Of a stretch of 64,000 nt of DNA, positions 57,001 to 64,000 are shown one piece after another. Position numbers and translations under genes: made by a program. Under the pieces are notes generated by a model. The model was not told the origin of the DNA, made no database searches, and saw nothing but the letters and a program-made list of their open reading frames with translations. Origin of the DNA: Strix aluco (taxonomy: Eukaryota; Chordata; Aves; Strigiformes; Strigidae); contig NC_133971.1 in assembly GCF_031877795.1 (NCBI RefSeq), forward strand, positions 47,006,892-47,070,891, written 5' to 3'. The first letter of the stretch is position 1, and each line of letters starts with the position of its first letter.

Positions 57001-60000
57001 CTTTTTAGCAACATCTACGTTGAAGTTTTTAGGCAGAATAATGTAGCCTGGTTACGTCTTTATCAGGTTTGAATTCACATTTAGGAAAGAGACTCCTTGC
57101 TTGAGTCGTAGGATTTTCTTCCTGCTCTTTGTTGGTTTAATGAAATTTAGGCGCTCTTATCTATACTTAATCCCATACATAGTAATGCCTAGAACTCTGA
57201 AGATTATGAGTGGATAGTGAACTATTGTTTGTGGGGAGTGTCAGTACTATAGTTCCTTGTTACTGTTTGCAACACTGGAATGGCATCACTGTTCTTCCTT
57301 ACTTTAATATTTCATCTTTTCTGTACAGTTTAAAAGACATGCGTGTCTGGGAAAAATCTTCTTGAATGCTACCTTCAGACTTGGGATACAGCAGTGTCAC
57401 TGAGACCTTTAAAGCAGTAAGAATCAAAATGTATAGTCACCAGTTCTCTAAAGTTTCCTGCATAATTTGATTTTGGTAGCTCTGAAAGGATTTTTCTTCA
57501 ACAGCACCTTCAGGAATTGAAGGATACTATTACTACGGATCAGCCAGAAGCAGTTTCTTACCTCCTTAAGCTTTCAAAAGCTTGGACTTTTTGTTGTGCT
57601 TATGTTTGTATCATTGTTGTTCTCTTCACAAAAATGTTCAGGTGTTCTTTGATGTGAAGATTGGAGACAAAGATGTTGGCAGAATTGTAATTGGATTGTT
57701 TGGAAAAGTTGTCCCAAAGACTGTGAAGAACTTCATTGCACTGGCAACTGGAGAAGTAAGTTTGCTGTTTTCTTCCAGTGTGTACTCAAGTTTGGATTGG
57801 GAAGTAAATATTTGTTTAATGCTGTTTCAGTTGTGAACTGTCAATTTTAATTCAATGGAGCCTCTGCAAGAGTGCCATCCCCAAGGCTCTGCACTGGTGT
57901 GTGTCTTCTCAGGTCCTTGGGGCTTTGTTTGCAAGATGTAATTATGAGATGTTGGATATCACCACCTCAACCTGTCCCTGCCAAGCAGACCTTGCGTGTA
58001 GAGGTACTGTGGTCAGATACCCATCAAAAAAAGACAGTGGCGTTGATCACCTCTATAATACCTGCTTCGTGGCAGTGCTGCCCAGCTGTATTCACCTGCA
58101 TCTCAGTTTAATTTGTTTCTTGCCAGTACTTGTCTCCAGTGGTGGTATATTCTGTGAAATCTGGCCATTCACCATATGTGTATTTCCATATGACTCTGTA
58201 GAACTGGATGTTATATTCATTTAAATATTTCATTTTCTTAGAGAGGATATGGATACAAAGGAAGTAAATTTCATCGTGTGATCAAAGACTTCATGATTCA
58301 AGGAGGAGACTTTACAGCTGGAGATGGATCAGGAGGTAACATGCTTAGTATCTTCCAGGTTCCCTTTCCTTTCTTTAAATGTCTGCTGGAAAGATGGGCA
58401 AACCAGCATATTCCCTCATTCTTCCAGCTCACATAAATGAAAAAAAAAACCATGTTTGTTTCAGAGCATCTAGTACTTTTCCAAGCATTCTGGAACATAA
58501 GATGCAGTTATTTGGATTACCTGATTATAAGTATGTCTAGAGCTTCCTTTGGCCTCAATTTTTTCAGATAGCTCTTTTCTGTCTGTGATTTGTCCCCATT
58601 CAAGAGGCATGGCTTTGCGTGGTGGGCTGGAGCCATGTGACCAGCTGAACTGCTCCTACAACAGACTGTCTCCACAAGATGGATGTCTCTGCCCTTCCCC
58701 TGCTCTGGCTTTGCGACAGCACTCCTTACCTGAGCCACTCATTGATTGCATGTGTACGTGAACCAATTCAAGTCATCCAGCAGAAAACAAAACAGGGAAA
58801 GCACGTAGAGGGAAGGCAGGTAGGGAAGAAGTAGGCTGTCCTGTCTGCCCTCAGCTCAGCCAGTTCTGTGGAACCTTCTGAAATGTGCTATGGGAGGGAA
58901 TTTCAAAACAGGGGTAGAGAAATTAGAAAATTAAGGTCATGCCCTCTCCCCTTTTTTCTCTTACTAAATTTAAAACCATAAACTTACTGGTGGTGTGAGT
59001 TGTGGCTGTGTATATTACTTCTCACTCCTGAGCCTCCAGAAGACCAGCTTAGTCGACTAAGGAGGGCAATCCCAGTGCAGCATCTCTTGCATTGCATGCA
59101 TTCTATCTTCCGATTTCTTCTCTTCCTTTACACGCATATTCTTCATGTACTACGATTTGAACTGTCCCCATACAATGTCAGTGATTTCCCCACTGGGACA
59201 GAATAGAAAACACACATTCTTTCTTCATGCAGTGAACTATGGGGAAAGCTAAAATACCAAAGACACAGTTTTAGCATTAAAGGTAGACAGTGTTTGTTTG
59301 CCTGTTAATACTGTTTATTGGGACAGTCTCTGGTGGTGTTGGGAGCAGTGTCCTTAATGTGCTAGGCATTGTACAAATCAAGAATGAGACAGACAGCCTC
59401 CTCTTTTCAAAGTGATGGTGGTTTAAACATAACTCAAATGATTTCTCTGCTGAACTATTTTAGAAGTATCCTTATGTAAGGATTGTACAAATTTGCACCG
59501 AGTCTTTTAGGCTAACTTCCATTTGGTTTTCATATATTTCTAAACATGTCTAAAGCAACTTCTTATTAGGAGGAAAGGTTTTAAAAGTAAAGGCTAAAAT
59601 TGTCACAAAACGTGGCAGCCTTATTTCTGGTGGTCATAATTACATAATTTAAATTTGTTGAATAGGGTGAAGTATGCTGTTGTTCAGTGGTATATGTAAG
59701 CAGGACCTTTGAAGGTACTCAATTTGCTTGTTAAATTCAAAGGATAAAGCATCATCAGTTTTAAATATTCTCTCCTATGTGGTGTTTTAGCTTATCTCTT
59801 TCTTTACACACAAAACGCTTTTAGTTACGGAATCACTGATGATGGAACAGTGATGTTGCTGTGCTTACTCAAACAATTAATCTTCAAGTCCTGAATTTAT
59901 ATTTCATTTTTTCCATTTTTGAACAAAAAGGTGGGGGTTTTTTTAACTTTTTTTTTTTGCTTGCTTATTTTCTTTCATAGGAAGAAGCATCTATGGAGAA

Positions 60001-61664
60001 AGGTTTCCAGATGAGAACTTCAAGCTCAAGCACTATGGAATTGGGTGGGTTAGCATGGCCAATTCTGGCCCAGACACCAACGGATCCCAGTTCTTCATCA
60101 GTGTAACAAAGCCTTCCTGGTTAGATGGAAAACATGTAGTCTTTGGCAAAGTCCTTGATGGAATGGTAAGCAAAAAGTAGTGGCAACATTAATTCAAGAA
60201 AATACAGACAAATTCTGCCACTTCCTATCTATGTAACTTACACCGTTGTGTTTCAGAACAATTGAGTGTTTATCTAATATGTATGTGGTAGAAAACAATT
60301 GTGAAGAGCCCGGAGCTGGATGATTTAGAACTGAAGTAGCAAATGGCAACTGCTGAAATGGAAACTTAAATCATGCCTTTGGCTTTCACAGTTCTTGTTT
60401 CAGACCACTAACCACTGAAATCAACACTGACACCTTTGCAGATTAGAAATGGACTAAGTTCAGGTCCCCCTCTGACTGCTGCTGTTAGCCGTGAAATAAT
60501 TGTATTTCTACAAGCTAAAACATAATTTTGTAGCATGTGCTAGTTATGGATAACACTTGCACTGTTAGGGTTTTTAGAAGCATGTGAATGTAAAGTATAC
60601 AAACACATATACTCAGATCTGTTTAAAAAGAAAAAAAATCTAGTTAATTCTCTCAAGCTGTGCACAGCTGCAAAACTGAACTTCCAACTGATTATACTTT
60701 TAGTAGTCTGGCTTTCCTTTTAAATTATTCCATTTAATCTGTGTTTTGAAATGAATGGGGGAAACATGAACTGCTGCACTGACCAATTCTTTAACGAGTT
60801 TGAAAACCTCATCAGACCACTTGCCCCCTACTCCCACATTCATAGTGAATTCAATTCTCATGAGCTACAGCAGTAGCTGAAAATTTTTGAAGAAAGACTT
60901 AGACTAAGTTTTAGTTTAGTTAGGTTAATGTACAAATATCCAAAGCCAGGTAGTCAGTATTCCTAACTGAATTTTGTCCTTTAAGAATATTACTTTAATT
61001 AGTTGCCTAGCATGAGGCCAGTAGTTTACCTGTACCTGTCTGACTGGAGGGCATGGTACCACATTTAAAATGTGTGTGTGTTATACTAAAGGCAAAAGCA
61101 CTCATCAGATTTCTTGAAACACAGTTATGCTGTATGATTAAAGGAATTACTGCTTATCCTTTATGATCTCTGGACTGACTTTCTGCTCATAGGCTACAGA
61201 AAGACCTTGTATGTGCTAGGTCAGTCTGCTGAAAGGATATTTTCAGTTGTCCCTTCATAATATTTTTGTTGGCTGAAAGTCTTTATAGAAAGGCAAACAG
61301 CCTTCCATGTGCTTCTGTCAGCTGTGTGTGGATTGCAGAGTGGCACAAGTGTTAATGTGGAATAAAAAAGTATGTGAGAACTCAGTGGTGTAAAGATATT
61401 TGTTCAGAAGTTGCCTAATAAATAGTAATGCTAGGAGCACTTAGTTGTTTATGTGGTACCGCACTTGAGACACTGGAGTTTCCTTGGTTAAACTGAACTC
61501 TTTTTTTTTTTTTTAACTTTTTTTTTTTTTAACAGTCTGTGGTGCACTCGGTAGAACTCCAGCAGACAGATGAACATGACCGGCCCCTTCAAGACTGTGT
61601 GATTGTGAACAGTGGCAAAATAGTTGTAAAAGAACCATTTGTAGTTGAAGTAGGTGACTGGTGA
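53623..61664 (+). CDS. PPIC: PPIC: peptidyl-prolyl cis-trans isomerase C (cyclophilin C), complete, five exons, 209 aa
   Basis: The join is 53623-53730, 57642-57755, 58242-58335, 59981-60165 and 61536-61664. PPIC isomerises Xaa-Pro bonds during protein folding in the secretory pathway and binds cyclosporin. Residues 1-23 are a signal peptide with a hydrophobic core. The mature part opens [13 protein letters not shown], as in mammalian PPIC, and the cyclophilin domain runs from V37 to the C-terminal VVEVGDW. Active-site equivalents of cyclophilin A are all present: R86, F91, Q94, A132, N133, Q142, F144, W152, L153 and H157. Length is close to the human 212 residues, and every exon junction keeps frame (phases 0, 0, 1, 0). 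The start at 53623 has an ideal GCCATGG context; another in-frame ATG at 53563 would add 20 Arg-rich residues but has C at -3. It lies head-to-head with PRDM6, as in mammals. Confidence 0.97.
55195..55560 (-). mobile_element. Ancient CR1/L3-like LINE fragment in PPIC intron 1, minus orientation
   Basis: The plus strand carries decayed but ordered antisense words of old amniote CR1-type elements: GACATGCAGCACTCAGGGTG, CTGAGTGGTAGCTAATTTAG and GCAGTATTTTGCATTTATCA. No open frame remains. The call rests on my recollection of the family consensus. Confidence 0.55.
55601..55628. repeat. Adjacent poly-C and poly-A tracts
   Basis: About 16 C are followed directly by about 13 A. Confidence 0.85.
57642..57755 (+). 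CDS. PPIC: PPIC exon 2 (residues 37-74)
   Basis: Acceptor TTCAG|GTGTTC and donor GAA|GTAAGT. Encodes the first cyclophilin strands, [20 protein letters not shown] through NFIALATGE, 38 codons, phase 0 at both ends. Confidence 0.97.
57756..58241 (+). other. PPIC: PPIC intron 2
   Basis: 486 bp, GT-AG; no other feature seen. Confidence 0.9.
58242..58335 (+). CDS. PPIC: PPIC exon 3 (residues 75-105 and one base)
   Basis: Acceptor TTTTCTTAG|AGAGGA and donor GGAG|GTAAC. Encodes [20 protein letters not shown] and [11 protein letters not shown], holding catalytic-site R86, F91 and Q94. It ends in phase 1, splitting a Gly codon. Confidence 0.97.
58336..59980 (+). other. PPIC: PPIC intron 3
   Basis: 1.6 kb, GT-AG, with a T-rich stretch before the acceptor. 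No exon or confident repeat seen. Confidence 0.9.
59981..60165 (+). CDS. PPIC: PPIC exon 4 (residues 106-167)
   Basis: Acceptor TCTTTCATAG|GAAGA and donor ATG|GTAAGC. Encodes [39 protein letters not shown] and [16 protein letters not shown], with A132, N133, Q142, F144, W152, L153 and H157 of the active and cyclosporin-binding surface. Confidence 0.97.
60166..61535 (+). other. PPIC: PPIC intron 4
   Basis: 1.4 kb, GT-AG, ending in two long T runs (about 61501-61530) before AACAG. No other feature. Confidence 0.9.
61536..61664 (+). CDS. PPIC: PPIC exon 5 (residues 168-209 and stop)
   Basis: Acceptor TTTTTTAACAG|TCTGTG. Encodes [20 protein letters not shown] and the C-terminal [17 protein letters not shown], then TGA at 61662-61664. 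There is no KDEL-type retention signal, as in mammalian PPIC. Confidence 0.97.
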   Translation, partial: SVVHSVELQQTDEHDRPLQDCVIVNSGKIVVKEPFVVEVGDW

Positions 61665-62115
61665 GACCAAAAGTCAGAATGGAAAGTAAAACTTTATCAC
61701 TTTAAGGCCTGTTTTTGACCAATCTCAACTATCCATTGAGTTTTCTCCTCAAAACATATGAGGCTATATTTAGACAATAGTTATCTGCCAAATACATAAA
61801 ATATATGACCATTTCTATAACAACTGGATGGAGCTGTCACTCCCTGAAGTTCAAGACTTACCCCACTAAATCCTAGATCTTGCAGAAAAAGTCTTTCATG
61901 AAACATTTTAGAAGTACTTTTATTTTTTCAAGGTTTGAAATACAGTCATTTTGTTCTCTTTGGAAATTTTTGCAATATTTCTGCCTTTTCAACTGAAAGT
62001 ATTATTTTCTGTAACAATATCAGCATTTTTAAAAATCAAAAAAAAAAGTAAAATACAGAAGTGTTTTGAATAAATAAACTTTGATTTCAAATAAATGCTT
62101 AATGAAGAGCTTTCT
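61665..62115 (+). other. PPIC: PPIC 3'UTR
   Basis: AT-rich untranslated region after the stop, ending shortly after three overlapping or adjacent AATAAA signals. The cleavage point is an estimate. Confidence 0.75.
62069..62095 (+). terminator. PPIC: PPIC polyadenylation signals
   Basis: AATAAA occurs at 62069-62074, 62073-62078 and 62090-62095, about 0.4 kb after the stop codon, with a T-rich stretch following near 62111. Confidence 0.8.
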
Positions 62116-64000
62116 TTATCCCCTCCACCCCTGCAAGGCCTTTTTTCTCACCTCAGTTGATTCTGCAAAATATGCAGGGGGTGCTGCTTTCCAGGAAATG
62201 AGGTTGTAGGGTTAGAGCAGGGATGTTAAATTTCTCTAATCTTAAGGTGTCAGACAAAGTCCCTGCTGTCTTTCAAAACATCACAGAATTCAGATAAAAT
62301 ACTGTAATGGAGGAGGAGCAGCTCTGTCTATCATTAAATAAGATCATCAGTTAGAAACCGATTAAAATAGAAGAGTCCTTGTGTTACAGAACAGTGAATT
62401 TTATAACACCTAGCTAGTGTTATGATAAAGCTCAAAGACTTTTTCCTGAAGTTTTGCTGTATGTCAGAGATGCAACTTTAGGTTCATTATTTTTTGTAGT
62501 GCTTCTTAAATAACTGTTAAGCTCACATCTTAACTGGTAGCTTTTAAACAAGGTCAGCGTAAGGTACCACTTAGACAGCCGTGTTTGTTAGGTTCTTTAA
62601 TGATCATAGTACTTCACAGGGAACAGATGTGGGTTTTTTTCTTGTTTCCAGTGTTTCAGAACTTGAGATTGAAGAGCTGATGCCAAGATCTGATGAAAGA
62701 TTCATCCACCTGCACACCAGGCAGGACACCAATTACCTTTGTAGTCACTAGTTCCCTGAAGGGTGTCCTGGAGCCCACATGAGGTATCCAGACTTTGAGT
62801 GGCGCAGTGGAAGAGCAAGTACTACAGCATAGAGCTTTTAGGTACCTACTGGCACCCCCCTCACAAGGAAACAGGAAAATGCTGTGGGCTGGGATTTACC
62901 TCAGGTCCTCCTGACACATCATTTGTAGTTACAGGGGTAAGTCTGTTGGTTCACTGTCCACAGCCCTGGGGTAGGGTAAATACTGACACTTTTTTCAGAG
63001 ACCTGTGAAAGGATTACTGTCCTCTTTAAGAGCTAGAGGAGAACTTGTTGAGGGCCTCTAAATTTGCCTTGTACTAGGCAATCAGGCTTCCATTTTACCC
63101 CGTTCATTTTTCTTTCTACTAATTGTTTGAAGTAAAATTCTCTGAAAAGCAGCACTGGGAAGCAGTGTTAGGAAGTAAGAGTGAGAATGCCTCAGACTCC
63201 CTTGCCCAAATAGCTTTCTGCTAGTAGCTGAAAACTTTCCTGGAGGTTGATCCCACAGTGTAGAGAGTTCTGCTACCTGAAAAAGTGTTGCAGTCCCAGG
63301 CCTACAAGTCCCAGCTTTTCACTATCCCCAAGCAGCTTTAGTAGTTAGCAGGAGGCAACCCATGTGTCTCCAGGATCAGACTGCTGTTTGTATCTAGCTT
63401 TGCCATTACTGCTTTTGTGCAACATTCCTTTCCTCTGATGAGCCTAATGACTTACCGGCTGTTCAATCACACTGAATTTTTTCCCCTCAAGACTTACATT
63501 CTCATAAGCCTAGCACGTTCGGATAGTGTGGTGCTGAGAGTTTTAAATGAGCAGACAACCAGGTATTTTCTCACACTTCATGTAGACATACCTGTGAGAC
63601 CCATCTCTGATCAAACACAAGTTCAGAGAAATGTCTTGTTTGAATAGAAATGCACAAAAAATACACTAAAGCAGTATATTCATGTTCTAGTAATTTATTT
63701 TGTAATGTCCAGTAGCGCACACAAATTTCCAGTTAAATCTGAACAAGTATGTGTATATATATGTATCAGTTTTAGTTTTATCATTTTACTGCTTAATCAT
63801 ATTCTTGCTTTACCTTACCACAGAGTTGTATGCTCTTGTGATTTACATTAAGATACAGAATACAGTCTGCAAGTTGATGTGAAGAGTAACCATACACACA
63901 GATTAGATATCATAACTGAAGGGAGATGCATAAATGCCATGTAAAATCTCCTGATAGATAAAATCCTTTCAACTGAAATCTAGACAATTTCCTGAGAGCG
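62116..64000. other. Intergenic DNA downstream of PPIC
   Basis: No gene recognised. In mammals SNX24 ends tail-to-tail with PPIC, so its 3' end may lie just beyond the window on the minus strand, but nothing here identifies it. A short open stretch after an acceptor-like TTTCCAG (62653-62751) and a TATG/TATA-rich word near 63751 are the only visible oddities. Confidence 0.5.

Larger units (their letters stand above)
53731..57641 (+). other. PPIC: PPIC intron 1 (3.9 kb)
   Basis: GC-rich for the first 0.3 kb, then mixed. It contains an ancient CR1 fragment (55195-55560) and a C/A homopolymer pair (about 55601-55628). No exon recognised inside. Confidence 0.8.

Noticed and set aside
1-64000. 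CRISPR arrays, tRNA or rRNA genes, prokaryotic operons
   Set aside because: None seen; spliced vertebrate genes, CR1 elements and CpG islands show this is a eukaryotic nuclear locus.

Overview
This is a 64-kb piece of a vertebrate nuclear genome, almost certainly avian. The evidence is spliced coding exons that read as vertebrate PRDM6 and PPIC, several CR1 LINE 3' fragments with the bird-type tail, and two solo LTRs that resemble an LTR family I know from bird genomes. There are no bacterial or phage genes, and most long open frames are shadows of GC-rich islands or of real exons. In human the PPIC-PRDM6 neighbourhood is on 5q23; that segment corresponds to the Z chromosome in chicken, so this window is probably Z-linked (inference).

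Layout. Positions 1-19.7 kb hold the 5' half of PRDM6 on the minus strand: a predicted 5' non-coding exon (about 19385-19745), a first coding exon (18162-18687) and a second coding exon (8653-8960). They are separated by a 0.7-kb and a 9.2-kb intron and followed by an intron that runs off the left edge. The rest of the PR/SET domain and all C2H2 zinc fingers lie outside the window. From about 13.5 to 24.4 kb there is a chain of CpG islands around the PRDM6 5' end, mixed with AT-rich unique blocks that look like conserved non-coding elements. From 24.5 to 53 kb is an AT-rich intergenic spacer with at least four CR1 3' ends in minus orientation, one older CR1 piece in plus orientation, an ancient LINE ORF2 remnant, two solo LTRs in opposite orientation, and a small tandem duplication with a paired hairpin. 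A CpG-island promoter at about 53.1-54.0 kb starts PPIC on the plus strand. All five of its exons are present (join 53623-53730, 57642-57755, 58242-58335, 59981-60165, 61536-61664; 209 aa), followed by a 3'UTR with polyadenylation signals at 62069-62095.

PRDM6 and PPIC are thus head-to-head, about 34 kb apart, as in mammals. They are not known to share a pathway: PRDM6 is a smooth-muscle PR-domain repressor and PPIC is a secretory-pathway cyclophilin. I found no overtly novel system. The most unusual item is an exon-like block of moderate GC content inside PRDM6 intron 3 (2188-2380, minus strand). It has good acceptor and donor motifs and an open frame I could not assign to any family.
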